Source: Rhodoferax sp. (GTDB lineage: Bacteria; Pseudomonadota; Gammaproteobacteria; Burkholderiales; Burkholderiaceae_C). Taken from it: 13,127 bases of DNA. Location of the stretch: assembly GCA_017880985.1 (NCBI GenBank), contig JADGRK010000032.1, forward strand, positions 1 to 13,127. The letters run 5' to 3'. Under the pieces are notes generated by a model. The model had not been told where the DNA came from, did not search any database, and worked only from the letters and a program-made list of their open reading frames with translations. Made by a program: the position numbers and the translations under genes. Positions 1 through 7,813 of this stretch are shown here, piece after piece. Within the stretch, counting starts at the first letter, position 1. Every line of letters begins with the position of its first letter.

Positions 1-1
1 T

Positions 2-454
2 GGTTTCGATGACGCGCTGACGCAAGTCCTAGTCAAGTGGCACCGGACTGAGCACCTGACAGAAGTTCTGCGCGCGCTGAACGCGATCGACGTCTACGAT
101 GAAGTGATGCGCGTTATCCTATCCCTGCAGCACGCTGGCGTGGTCTGCCACATTGCCAGCAATCAGCAAGCTGGCCGAGCACGCCACATGTCCGAGGTGT
201 TGAATTACAGAACTCTCTTCACTCGGGAGTTCTACTCTTGCTCTTTGGGTGTTGCGAAGCCGGACGTCGCGTTCTTCGAACGCGTACTTCATGCGCTGAA
301 TCTTCGCGGAAACAATGTACTGTTCCTGGATGACCGTCAAGAAAATGTGGAGGCTGCGCGACGCGTCGGCCTCGTTGCTGCTGTATACGCCGGCGAAAGC
401 GGAGCACAAGCGCTTCACCGAATACTTGTCGAGCACGGACTGAGGGTCTCGTAG
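2..454 (+). CDS. HAD-superfamily hydrolase, 5'-truncated by window edge
   Basis: The frame is open from base 2 to a TAG at 452-454, giving the last 150 residues of a protein that starts outside the window. HAD-like motifs are visible: motif II in HIASNQ (about residues 50-55 of the fragment), the motif III lysine in GVAKPD, and motif IV in VLFLDDRQENVEAARRVG near residue 120. The DxD motif I with the nucleophilic aspartate would lie upstream and cannot be checked. The family mostly hydrolyses phosphate esters of small metabolites in the cytoplasm, and the order of motifs fits the HAD-IA (haloacid dehalogenase/phosphatase) group. The substrate is unknown. An internal GTG at 104 is an alternative start, but the upstream sequence continues in frame with plausible HAD cap-like residues, so truncation by the window is preferred. 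Its 3' end faces that of miaB. Confidence 0.8.
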   Translation, partial: GFDDALTQVLVKWHRTEHLTEVLRALNAIDVYDEVMRVILSLQHAGVVCHIASNQQAGRARHMSEVLNYRTLFTREFYSCSLGVAKPDVAFFERVLHALNLRGNNVLFLDDRQENVEAARRVGLVAAVYAGESGAQALHRILVEHGLRVS

Positions 455-770
455 TGCACAAAGAAGTCCGAGCGAACACCGCCAAGCCGCCGCTTAACTC
501 TTTGAACGACAGCTCTTAGGAAGTCTGACCGTCCGCCTTCAGTCTGAAGCCGAATTAGAAACCCAGCGCATCCATCGCTGATGAAGGTGGGTGGTGGGGT
601 TCGCGGGCGCAGGCCCCATTCGCGATGAGTTGTTGTGGTGCACTCCCACAACGTGTTTGAAGCAAAGTCGCTGGTGCGTCCAACCAGGATGCCCGCTAGC
701 GTGGGCCGGAGAACGCGAACCACGCCGCCCGCTGGAGCCGCATATTCAGCTATCAGACGCGAACTCAATA
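455..770. other. intergenic stretch without a convincing gene; one short hairpin
   Basis: This 316-base gap separates the convergent 3' ends of the HAD gene and miaB. The open frames crossing it are shadows or lack plausible start context and recognisable protein features. One perfect inverted repeat is present: GTTGTGG at 632-638 and CCACAAC at 646-652, with a 7-base loop. A weaker nested repeat (TCGCG 601-605 with CGCGA 621-625) lies just before it. Neither is followed by a T tract on either strand, so neither is a clear intrinsic terminator. Nothing else is seen. Confidence 0.5.
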
Positions 771-2135
771 TCAGCCTGGCAAGGCTGCATCCGTGGTCAC
801 CACTTCGCCCCGCAGCGTAAATGTTCGCGTCTCAGTAATCCGCACATCCACCATCTGCCCGATCAGGCGCGCCTGGCCGACAAAATTCACCACCCGGTTG
901 CATTCGGTGCGGCCCATCAGCTCGGTCGCGTCGCGTTTGGATGCGCCTTCCACCAGAATGCGCTGCACCGTGTCCAGGCGGCTTTCGCTGATGCGTTTGA
1001 TGCTGTCGTTGATGGTGCTTTGCAGGTGCTGCAAGCGGCGCAGTTTCACCTCATGCGGCGTGTCGTCAGGCAAGTTGGCCGCCGGGGTGCCGGGGCGCGG
1101 ACTGAAGATGAAGCTAAACGAGTTATCAAACCCCACGTCGTCGATGAGCTTCATCATTTTGTTGAAGTCATCTTCGGTCTCGCCCGGAAAACCCACAATG
1201 AAGTCGCTGCTCATGGCCATGTCCGGCCGAATGGCGCGCAGCTTGCGCACCGTGCTTTTGTATTCCATGGCGCTGTAGCCGCGCTTCATGGCCATCAAAA
1301 TGCGGTCCGAGCCGTGTTGCACCGGCAGGTGCAGGTGGCTGACCAGTTTGGGCAGCTTGTCGTAGGCCGCGATCAGCGACGGTGTGAACTCGTTGGGGTG
1401 GCTGGTGACATAGCGGATGCGCTCAATGCCCGGAATGTCCGACACGTATTCCAGCAGGGTGGCAAAGTCAGCCATCTCGCCGGTGGCACCCAGAGCGCTG
1501 GCGCTGCTTGCCATTGGCGCGCGCCAGGCATTGACGTTTTGGCCCAGCAGGGTGATTTCTTTCACGCCCTGGTCGGCTAAGCCAGCCACTTCCACCAGCA
1601 CGTCTTCAAACGGGCGGCTAACCTCTTCGCCCCGGGTGTACGGCACCACGCAGTAGCTACAGTATTTGGAGCAGCCTTCCATGATGCTCACAAACGCGCT
1701 GGCCCCCTCAACGCGCGCGGGCGGCAGGTGGTCAAACTTTTCGATCTCGGGAAAGCTGATATCCACCTGCGAACGGTTAAGGCGGGCCCGCTCATCAAGC
1801 ATTTGCGGCAGCCGGTGCAGGGTTTGCGGGCCAAACACCAGGTCCACATACGGCGCCCGGGCGATGATGGCCGCGCCTTCCTGACTGGCTACGCAGCCGC
1901 CCACGCCAATCAGTGCGCCCTTTTTCTTCAGGTGCTTGACGCGGCCGAGGTCCGAGAACACTTTTTCCTGTGCCTTTTCGCGCACCGAGCAGGTGTTGAA
2001 CAAGATCAGGTCGGCCTCTTCTACGTTGTCGGTCGGCTCGTAGCCCTGGGCGGCACCCAGCACGTCGCTCATTTTGTCCGAGTCATACTCGTTCATCTGG
2101 CAGCCGTAGGTTTTGATGAAGACTTTTTTGCTCAT
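771..2135 (-). CDS. miaB: tRNA-2-methylthio-N6-dimethylallyladenosine synthase MiaB
   Basis: A 454-residue radical-SAM methylthiotransferase that converts i6A37 to ms2i6A37 in tRNAs reading UNN codons, improving decoding fidelity. The N-terminal MTTase (UPF0004) domain opens with KTYGCQMNEYDSDKM and has cysteines at about 12, 49 and 81 for the auxiliary [4Fe-4S] cluster. The radical-SAM motif CSKYCSYC (CxxxCxxC) is at residues 155-162, followed by VVPYTRGEE typical of MiaB rather than RimO or MtaB. The C-terminal TRAM-like RNA-binding part covers roughly residues 380-445. The start chosen is the ATG at 2135, giving the conserved MSKKVFIKTYGCQMN beginning; an in-frame TTG at 2228 would add 31 unconserved residues. 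No strong Shine-Dalgarno sequence is seen before this ATG. It lies 130 bp downstream of the DAHP synthase gene on the same strand and may be co-transcribed with it. Confidence 0.97.
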   Translation of the reverse strand: MSKKVFIKTYGCQMNEYDSDKMSDVLGAAQGYEPTDNVEEADLILFNTCSVREKAQEKVFSDLGRVKHLKKKGALIGVGGCVASQEGAAIIARAPYVDLVFGPQTLHRLPQMLDERARLNRSQVDISFPEIEKFDHLPPARVEGASAFVSIMEGCSKYCSYCVVPYTRGEEVSRPFEDVLVEVAGLADQGVKEITLLGQNVNAWRAPMASSASALGATGEMADFATLLEYVSDIPGIERIRYVTSHPNEFTPSLIAAYDKLPKLVSHLHLPVQHGSDRILMAMKRGYSAMEYKSTVRKLRAIRPDMAMSSDFIVGFPGETEDDFNKMMKLIDDVGFDNSFSFIFSPRPGTPAANLPDDTPHEVKLRRLQHLQSTINDSIKRISESRLDTVQRILVEGASKRDATELMGRTECNRVVNFVGQARLIGQMVDVRITETRTFTLRGEVVTTDAALPG

Positions 2136-2265
2136 GGTGAAAGTTTGATTGCTATCGTTTTGATGGCCGCTGACGTTGACTGGATGGATTCTCGCGGCTG
2201 TTCTTGTAGGTAACCATTTGATTGACAAACAGATTCAATAACCCGATCCGCGGACCTTGGCGGTT

Positions 2266-3414
2266 TTAGGCGTCTTTACGCCCCCGGCGCGCCTCGACAG
2301 CCTCAGCCAGCACCGCCAGTAACTTGAGCGAGTCATCCCAGCCCAAACAGGCATCGGTGATGCTCTTGCCATACTCCAGCTTGGTCGCGTCATCTTTGCC
2401 GGGTGTGAACTTCTGGGCACCCGGCTGCAAGTGACTTTCGACCATCACCCCGAAAATACGGGTGGAGCCGCCAGCAATTTGTGTCGCGATGTCGCGCGCC
2501 ACCTCCAACTGCTTTTCATGCTGCTTGCTGCTATTGGCGTGACTAAAGTCCACCATCAAAGTTGCTGGCAACTTGGCTTTTTCGAGCTCTTTGCATGCGG
2601 CAGCCACGCTGGCAGCGTCATAGTTGGGGGTCTTGCCACCACGCAAAATGACGTGACAATCCTTGTTGCCCTTGGTTTGCACGATCGCCACCCGGCCATT
2701 TTTGTGCACCGACAAAAAGTGGTGTCCGCCAGCGGCGGCCTGAATCGCATCAGTGGCAATTTTGATGTTGCCGTCAGTGCCATTTTTGAAGCCGATCGGT
2801 GCGGACAGCCCTGAGGCCAGCTCGCGGTGCACCTGGCTCTCGGTGGTGCGTGCGCCAATCGCGCCCCACGAGATCAAATCGCCGAGGTATTGGGGCGAAA
2901 TCACATCCAGGAATTCACTGCCCGCCGGTAAGCCCAGACGGTTGATTTCAATCAGCAACTGGCGCGCAATGCGCAGGCCTTCATCGATGCGGAAAGTCTC
3001 ATCCAGGTAGGGATCGTTGATCAACCCTTTCCAGCCGACGGTGGTGCGGGGCTTCTCAAAATAAACACGCATCACAATCTCCAGCGTGTCGGCATACTTC
3101 TGACGCTGCGCCTGGAGCTGGCGGGCGTAGTCCAGCGCAGCGGCGGGATTATGGATGGAGCACGGACCAATGACGACCAGCAGGCGGTCATCCTTGCCCG
3201 TCATGATATTGTGGATACGGCGACGCGTGCTGCTGATCAACGACTCCGCGATGGTGCCCTGAATTGGGAAAAACCGGATCAAATGTTCTGGCGGCGGTAA
3301 CACGGTAATGTCCTTGATGCGTTCGTTGTCGGTCTGACCGGTGCGGTCAGTGGCGTTGGCGACAGCGTTCGCATACCAGGCATCGGTACTGGCAGCAGTG
3401 GATTTGGCAGTCAT
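2266..3414 (-). CDS. aroG: 3-deoxy-7-phosphoheptulonate (DAHP) synthase, class I AroG/AroF type
   Basis: A 382-residue cytoplasmic enzyme condensing phosphoenolpyruvate and erythrose 4-phosphate to DAHP, the committed first step of the shikimate pathway. Class I AroAI-alpha signatures are clear: VVIGPCSIHNPAAA, the substrate loop FEKPRTTVGWKGLINDP, GAIGARTTESQVHRELASGL, GFKNGTDG, the metal/active-site DFSHANSSKQ and GVMVESHL. The start is the ATG at 3414, supported by a GAGGAG ribosome binding site at 3422-3427 with a 7-base spacer. The in-frame TTG at 3429 overlaps that site and is rejected. The N-terminal tail is longer than in E. coli AroG. Upstream on the same transcript lie a Phe-rich leader peptide and an intrinsic terminator, so expression is probably controlled by attenuation. 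The paralogue name (AroG, AroF or AroH) and its allosteric effector cannot be fixed from sequence alone; the leader suggests phenylalanine. Confidence 0.95.
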   Translation of the reverse strand: MTAKSTAASTDAWYANAVANATDRTGQTDNERIKDITVLPPPEHLIRFFPIQGTIAESLISSTRRRIHNIMTGKDDRLLVVIGPCSIHNPAAALDYARQLQAQRQKYADTLEIVMRVYFEKPRTTVGWKGLINDPYLDETFRIDEGLRIARQLLIEINRLGLPAGSEFLDVISPQYLGDLISWGAIGARTTESQVHRELASGLSAPIGFKNGTDGNIKIATDAIQAAAGGHHFLSVHKNGRVAIVQTKGNKDCHVILRGGKTPNYDAASVAAACKELEKAKLPATLMVDFSHANSSKQHEKQLEVARDIATQIAGGSTRIFGVMVESHLQPGAQKFTPGKDDATKLEYGKSITDACLGWDDSLKLLAVLAEAVEARRGRKDA

Positions 3415-3421
3415 GGCGAAG

Positions 3422-3427
3422 CTCCTC
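3422..3427 (-). promoter_or_regulatory. ribosome binding site of aroG
   Basis: On the minus strand this reads GAGGAG, 7 bases before the ATG at 3414. It fixes the start of the DAHP synthase gene and excludes the upstream TTG. It lies 22 bases past the U tract of the attenuator hairpin, so it is transcribed only after read-through. Confidence 0.8.
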
Positions 3428-3448
3428 AATTCATTAAAAAAAAGTCAT

Positions 3449-3480
3449 AAAAAAACCGCCGGGGTGGCCGGCGGTTTTTT
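3449..3480 (-). terminator. intrinsic terminator (attenuator) ahead of aroG
   Basis: Read on the minus strand, a perfect inverted repeat pairs A6-CCGCCGG with CCGGCGG-T6 around a CCACC loop, giving 7 GC-rich pairs plus 6 A-U pairs. It runs into a seventh T, and a second T8 run follows at 3437-3444. It lies inside the untranslated leader of the DAHP synthase gene, 35 bases before the start codon, not after a gene. That placement, together with the leader peptide upstream, makes it an attenuator rather than simply the end of tldD transcription. The repeat is symmetric enough to work on the plus strand too, but no plus-strand gene leads into it. Confidence 0.88.
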
Positions 3481-3510
3481 GGAAGATCAGGACGTTTGAT
3501 TCAGGTACGT

Positions 3511-3579
3511 TCAGAACTCTCTACCGCCGCAGGCGCTTGAGAACCAAAAATAGCTAAAGAAAAAACAGAACGAATCCAT
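3511..3579 (-). CDS. Phe-rich leader peptide controlling DAHP synthase
   Basis: A 22-codon reading frame with ATG at 3579 and TGA at 3511-3513, beginning MDSFCFFFSYFWFSS. Seven of the 22 residues are Phe (4, 6, 7, 8, 11, 13, 22), with Tyr10 and Trp12, so nine of 22 are aromatic. It resembles PheL/PheM-type leader peptides, whose role is for the ribosome to stall when charged tRNA-Phe is scarce. Five Phe codons are TTC (including the last) and two are TTT. It starts 69 bases after the tldD stop codon and ends upstream of the terminator hairpin. No good Shine-Dalgarno sequence precedes it. A weak promoter (ATGACA at 3614-3609, 16 bases, TACATT at 3592-3587) would place transcription initiation almost at the ATG, so translation could be leaderless; this promoter is a low-confidence guess. 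Confidence 0.8.
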   Translation of the reverse strand: MDSFCFFFSYFWFSSACGGREF

Positions 3580-3648
3580 GACGCTAAATGTAGCACAGTC
3601 AAGTTTGATGTCATCCGGGATTCGATCCGGGGTCGCAATGCCAATGCC

Positions 3649-5109
3649 TCAAGCAGTCCCCCCCACTGTCAACCCGTCAATACGCAGCGTCGGTTGGCCC
3701 ACACCCACTGGGACGCTCTGCCCCTCTTTGCCGCAAGTGCCGACACCACTATCGAGCTTCATGTCGTTGCCAATCATGCTGACACGGGTCAGCGCATCGG
3801 GGCCGTTACCCACAATGGTGGCCCCCTTCACCGGGTAAAGAATCTTGCCGTTTTCCACCCAGTAAGCTTCGCTTGCCGAGAACACAAACTTGCCCGAGGT
3901 GATATCGACCTGACCGCCACCAAAATTAGTGGCATACAAGCCCTTTTTGATGCTTGCCACAATTTCTTCCGGGGCTGACGAGCCACCGAGCATGTAGGTA
4001 TTGGTCATGCGCGGGATCGGCGTGTGCGCGTAGCTCTCGCGCCGACCATTGCCGGTGGACACCACACCCATCAGGCGCGCGTTCATGGCATCCTGGAGGT
4101 AGCCCCTGAGGATGCCGTCTTCGATCAGCACATTGCGCTGGCTGGTGTTGCCCTCGTCATCGACATTGAGCGAACCACGCCGGTCTGAAAGGGTGCCATC
4201 GTCGAGCACCGTGACGCCCTTGGCCGCCACGCGCTGGCCGACCCGACCGCTGAACGCGCTGGAACCTTTGCGGTTGAAGTCGCCCTCCAGCCCGTGGCCA
4301 ATCGCCTCGTGCAACAAGATGCCAGGCCAGCCGGGCCCGAGTACTACGGTCATTTCACCGGCTGGCGCCGGACGCGCCTCCAGGTTGGTCAACGCCGCCT
4401 GGACCGCCTCATCAACATACCTTTTAATGATCGCGTCGTCAAAATAAGCAAAGCCAAAACGTCCGCCACCACCCGCTGAACCGACCTCGCGCCGGCCCTT
4501 TTGCTCAACAAATACCGTGACCGACAGACGCACCAGCGGGCGCACGTCGGCCGCCAGCGTGCCATCGGCGCGCGCTACCATGACCACGTCATATTCCGCA
4601 GCCAAGCCAGCCATGACTTGTGCCACGCGCGGGTCTTTGGCGCGGGCGAGTTGTTCGACTTTCTCAAGCAACTTGACCTTGGCGGTACTGTCAAGCGTGG
4701 CTATCGGGTCCAACCCGGGGTACAACGAGCGCACAGATGCTATTTTTTTTGTAGCTACCCGCGACCGCCCCACCTTGGCTGAAGCTGAAATTGACCTGAC
4801 AGTTCGGGCGGCATCAAGCAGCGAGGCCTCGGAGATGTCATCCGAATAGGCAAATGCCGTTTTCTCGCCACTGACGGCGCGCACCCCGACTCCTTGGTCG
4901 ATGCTGAAAGAGCCGGTTTTGACAATGCCTTCTTCCAGACTCCAGCCCTCGGAGCGGGTGTACTGAAAATACAGGTCCGCTTCGTCCACCTTATGCGCCT
5001 TGATTTCCGCCAGGGCGCTCGACAGATGAGATTCATCCAGCCCAAACGGCGTGAGCAATAAGGACTTGGCAACAGCCAAGCGTTCAAGAGTAGGTTGGCG
5101 AGAGATCAT
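3649..5109 (-). CDS. tldD: metalloprotease TldD
   Basis: A 486-residue member of the TldD/PmbA (TldE) family. TldD carries the zinc site and works with TldE as a cytoplasmic peptidase degrading unfolded peptides; in E. coli it matures microcin B17 and affects CcdA turnover. The metal motif HEAIGH is at residues 267-272, within GILLHEAIGHGLEGDF, followed by the conserved FSGRVGQRVA and LSDRRGSLNVDDEG segments. The C-terminal GTCGKEGQSVPVG is also characteristic. Length matches the family (about 480). The start is the ATG at 5109. Only 41 bp separate it from the divergent cyclic-di-GMP gene. No partner tldE/pmbA gene is in the window. Downstream lies the aroG leader, with no T-tailed terminator directly after the tldD stop, so read-through into the attenuator is possible. 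Confidence 0.96.
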   Translation of the reverse strand: MISRQPTLERLAVAKSLLLTPFGLDESHLSSALAEIKAHKVDEADLYFQYTRSEGWSLEEGIVKTGSFSIDQGVGVRAVSGEKTAFAYSDDISEASLLDAARTVRSISASAKVGRSRVATKKIASVRSLYPGLDPIATLDSTAKVKLLEKVEQLARAKDPRVAQVMAGLAAEYDVVMVARADGTLAADVRPLVRLSVTVFVEQKGRREVGSAGGGGRFGFAYFDDAIIKRYVDEAVQAALTNLEARPAPAGEMTVVLGPGWPGILLHEAIGHGLEGDFNRKGSSAFSGRVGQRVAAKGVTVLDDGTLSDRRGSLNVDDEGNTSQRNVLIEDGILRGYLQDAMNARLMGVVSTGNGRRESYAHTPIPRMTNTYMLGGSSAPEEIVASIKKGLYATNFGGGQVDITSGKFVFSASEAYWVENGKILYPVKGATIVGNGPDALTRVSMIGNDMKLDSGVGTCGKEGQSVPVGVGQPTLRIDGLTVGGTA

Positions 5110-5150
5110 GGGCCCATTTTAGGTGCTGCGTCGATAATCCCTACATTCCG

Positions 5151-7757
5151 ATGCCCAAAAATGCCGTTCCTCCAATACTGACGAATTCAGTCTCGCGCCT
5201 GGCTCAAGTTCAGCCCGTGTGGATCGCAGTGCTCGTCTTTTTGCTGGCAGCCCTCACCAGCGGGACGCTGATCTGGCAACTCGAACGCAACCGGATAGAG
5301 CATCAACGCGCTGAAGTTTACACACTGGCGCAAGACCACGCGCGGGCAGCCCAGGAGCACGTTGACCGCGCCCTTTCCGCCATCTATACGCTAGCCGCCC
5401 TGGTGCAGCAAGGTCATGGCACAGTGAGCAATTTCGATCAAGTGGCCACCAAAATGCTGCCGTTTTACCCCGGCGTGTCGGTGCTGATACTGGCCCCAGG
5501 CGGTGTCATCAGCCACGCCATCCCACTGGCGGGCAATGAAAAGGCGATTGGCCTCGATCTGCTGAAAGACCCGGTGATGCACAGGGAAGCGCTGCTGGCG
5601 CGTGACACCGGACGGCTCACACTGGCGGGGCCATTTGAACTGGCCCAAGGCGGCTTGGGGCTTGTGGCCAGGTTGCCCATCTACTTTGACGACCCTCAGG
5701 AACAGCCCAAATTCTGGGGCTTTGCCAACGTGGTGATGCGGTTTCCTCAGGCCCTGGAGTCAGTCCAGTTGCCCGATCTGTTGCGTCGCGGGTTGGACTA
5801 CAAACTGTGGCGCGTCAACCCCGAAACAGGGCAAACCCAGAGTATCGATGAGTCGCAGACAGCGCCACTGATCGACCCGGTGAGAAAAAGTTTTGAAGTG
5901 CCCAACGGAGGATGGACACTGAGCGTGGCACCGCGCCTGGGCTGGAATGACGCGACCGGGTTGACCATCAAGGCGGCCATGGGGCTGTTATTTTCCGCGC
6001 TGCTGGCTTATCTGGCTGAACTCTTGCTACGACAAAGAGGCCACAAGATCGACCTGGAAACCCAGGTCGCCCAGCGCACCACCGACATCCAGGAATCAAG
6101 GATTCAGCTCGCCGCCACGCTGGAAGCGATACCCGACCTCTTGTTCGAAATGGACCTGCACGGGCGTTTCCTCAACTGCCACTCTCCACGATCCGAGCTG
6201 CTCACGGGACCGGTGCAGGACTTGCTGGGTCGAACGGTCTCTGAGGCGCTTCCGAGATCGGCGGCCGGAGTTGTCCTTGGCGCCTTGCAGCAGGCGCACA
6301 GCGCCGGCTTGAGCAGCGGTCAGCAATTTGAATTGGCCCTGCCGCACAGGAACAGGTGGTTCGAACTGTCGGTGGCGAGCAAGCCGGTGATGGCCGGACT
6401 TGAGCCGCGCTTCATCATGATCGCGCGCGACATCACCAAGCGCAAACATGCCGAGCAGGACGTGCAAAGGTTAGCCTACTTCGATGCGCTCACCGGCTTA
6501 CCCAACCGCACCCTGCTCAATGACCGCATCAGCCATGCACTAAGCGAAGCAGCACGCCGGCAGGAAACTCTGGCCTTGCTGTTTCTGGATCTGGATCACT
6601 TCAAGAACATCAACGATACGCTGGGGCACGGTGTCGGCGACCAACTGCTGGTGGTGCTGGCCGAGCGCATGCAGTCGGCCGTGCGCGAACAAGATACCGT
6701 GGCGCGCCTGGGCGGCGACGAATTCATCCTGCTGCTGCCCGACACCAGTGCCATCGGCGCGGCGCGCGTCGCTCAGAAATTGCTGTATTCCGTCAGCCAG
6801 CCAGTTCAAATCGGTCTCCACGAACTGGCGGTGACACCCTCGGTGGGCATTGCCCAATTCCCCAAGGACGGGGAAGACCCGGAGACCCTGACCAAACACG
6901 CCGACATTGCCATGTACCGCGCCAAGGCAAGCGGACGCAACAGTTTCCAGTTTTTCACCCCTGAAATGCAGGTTCATTCGGCTCGCTCGCTGCAACTGGA
7001 AAGCGCCTTGCGTCGCGCACTCGAACGCGACCAGTTGCAGTTGCACTATCAACCCCAGTTGTCGCTACTGAGTGGTCAAATTGTCGGCGTCGAAGCGCTG
7101 CTGCGCTGGCACCATCCCGAGCTGGGCTGGGTGTCGCCCGCGGAATTCATTCCAATTGCGGAAACCAGCGGTCAGATTCAAAAAGTCGGCGAATGGGTCT
7201 TGCGCACCGCCACCCGGCAGGCCAGACAGTACCTGGATCAGGGCCTGCCGGCCATGACGATGTCCGTCAACCTCTCGGCCGTGCAGTTTCGTCACCCTGA
7301 TCTTCCAGAGCTAGTGCAGGCCATCTTGACTGAGGCGCAACTCCCGCCGCAATTTCTGAAGCTCGAATTGACCGAAGGCGTGGCACTGCATGATCCACAG
7401 GGTGCGATCACGATACTGGAGCGTCTGCACCGCCAGGGCGTGCGCATTTCGATCGATGACTTCGGCACCGGCTACTCGTCGCTGAGCTACCTCAAACGCT
7501 TTCACGCCTCCCAACTCAAGATTGACCAGTCATTTGTACGCGACATCACAGACGACCCGGAGGACCGTGCCATCGTCAACGCCATCATCAGCATGGCCCA
7601 CAGTCTGGGCATATCCACCATTGCCGAAGGTGTCGAAACCCAGGCGCAACTGACGCTGTTGCGTGAACAGGGCTGCAATGAAGTACAGGGCAATTTCTTC
7701 TGCGAACCCAAATCGCCTGAGGAGTTGGTGGAGTTTCTACGCCCGCAAGGCGCTTGA
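5151..7757 (+). CDS. membrane CHASE-PAS-GGDEF-EAL cyclic-di-GMP synthase/phosphodiesterase
   Basis: An 868-residue inner-membrane sensor. A first membrane segment (about residues 22-44) and a second (about 270-292) flank an extracytoplasmic region that looks CHASE-like (about 70-230). A PAS domain follows (about 315-430, containing IPDLLFEMDLHGRF), then GGDEF (about 440-605) and EAL (about 615-865). The cyclase motif GGDEF at 521-525 is intact and preceded by the inhibitory-site RxxD (REQD, 512-515) at the expected 5-residue spacing. The phosphodiesterase motifs EALLRW (EAL at 648-650), NLSAVQF, ELTEGV, DDFGTGYSSL (from 769), KIDQSF and AEGVET are all present, so both activities are possible. 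The signal sensed is unknown. It is likely to set motility or biofilm state. It diverges from tldD and converges with rodA, leaving only 56 bp before the rodA stop with no clear terminator. Confidence 0.93.
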   Translation: MPKNAVPPILTNSVSRLAQVQPVWIAVLVFLLAALTSGTLIWQLERNRIEHQRAEVYTLAQDHARAAQEHVDRALSAIYTLAALVQQGHGTVSNFDQVATKMLPFYPGVSVLILAPGGVISHAIPLAGNEKAIGLDLLKDPVMHREALLARDTGRLTLAGPFELAQGGLGLVARLPIYFDDPQEQPKFWGFANVVMRFPQALESVQLPDLLRRGLDYKLWRVNPETGQTQSIDESQTAPLIDPVRKSFEVPNGGWTLSVAPRLGWNDATGLTIKAAMGLLFSALLAYLAELLLRQRGHKIDLETQVAQRTTDIQESRIQLAATLEAIPDLLFEMDLHGRFLNCHSPRSELLTGPVQDLLGRTVSEALPRSAAGVVLGALQQAHSAGLSSGQQFELALPHRNRWFELSVASKPVMAGLEPRFIMIARDITKRKHAEQDVQRLAYFDALTGLPNRTLLNDRISHALSEAARRQETLALLFLDLDHFKNINDTLGHGVGDQLLVVLAERMQSAVREQDTVARLGGDEFILLLPDTSAIGAARVAQKLLYSVSQPVQIGLHELAVTPSVGIAQFPKDGEDPETLTKHADIAMYRAKASGRNSFQFFTPEMQVHSARSLQLESALRRALERDQLQLHYQPQLSLLSGQIVGVEALLRWHHPELGWVSPAEFIPIAETSGQIQKVGEWVLRTATRQARQYLDQGLPAMTMSVNLSAVQFRHPDLPELVQAILTEAQLPPQFLKLELTEGVALHDPQGAITILERLHRQGVRISIDDFGTGYSSLSYLKRFHASQLKIDQSFVRDITDDPEDRAIVNAIISMAHSLGISTIAEGVETQAQLTLLREQGCNEVQGNFFCEPKSPEELVEFLRPQGA

Positions 7758-7813
7758 CTGGTTGGAGACAGGGCTTGCTCGTTTCGCGCAGCGACGGTCT
7801 GTCCCGCAAGTTT

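Larger units (their letters stand above)
3415..3579 (-). promoter_or_regulatory. aromatic amino acid attenuation leader of aroG
   Basis: Order on the minus strand: leader peptide codons (3579-3511), within them a segment CGGCGGT at 3529-3523, then the terminator hairpin, then the aroG ribosome binding site. CGGCGGT is identical to the start of the terminator's 3' arm (CGGCGGT), so it can pair with ACCGCCG of the 5' arm and block the terminator. A short competing hairpin, CGCC (3535-3532) with GGCG (3528-3525), would sequester the same bases. In the classical model, a ribosome stalled in the Phe codons (3570-3541) frees CGGCGGT to form the antiterminator. A ribosome reaching the stop codon at 3511-3513 covers it, so the terminator forms. 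The pairing was worked out by eye; no folding energies were computed. Confidence 0.8.

Noticed and set aside
485..530. CCGCTTAACTCTTTGAACG resembling part of an integron attC site
   Set aside because: No matching GTTRRRY and RYYYAAC core pair or attC-like fold was found around it, and the HAD gene shows no other cassette features.
591..1580. 329-codon plus-strand open frame opposite miaB
   Set aside because: It is the antisense shadow of miaB, which has intact MTTase and radical-SAM motifs; the shadow has a His/Ala/Arg-rich composition and no family features.
2136..2228. Longer MiaB starting at TTG 2228
   Set aside because: The extra 31 residues are outside the conserved MSKKVFIKTYGC start, and the ATG at 2135 gives the family length.
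3597..3602. TTGACT as -35 element for the aroG leader
   Set aside because: A -10 at normal spacing would be ATGGAT inside the leader peptide's first codons, which would remove its start; it does not match the TACATT hexamer spacing.
3613..3630. CCGGGAT/ATCCGG dyad after tldD as a terminator
   Set aside because: Imperfect stem with a bulge and no T tract, so no terminator is called directly after tldD.
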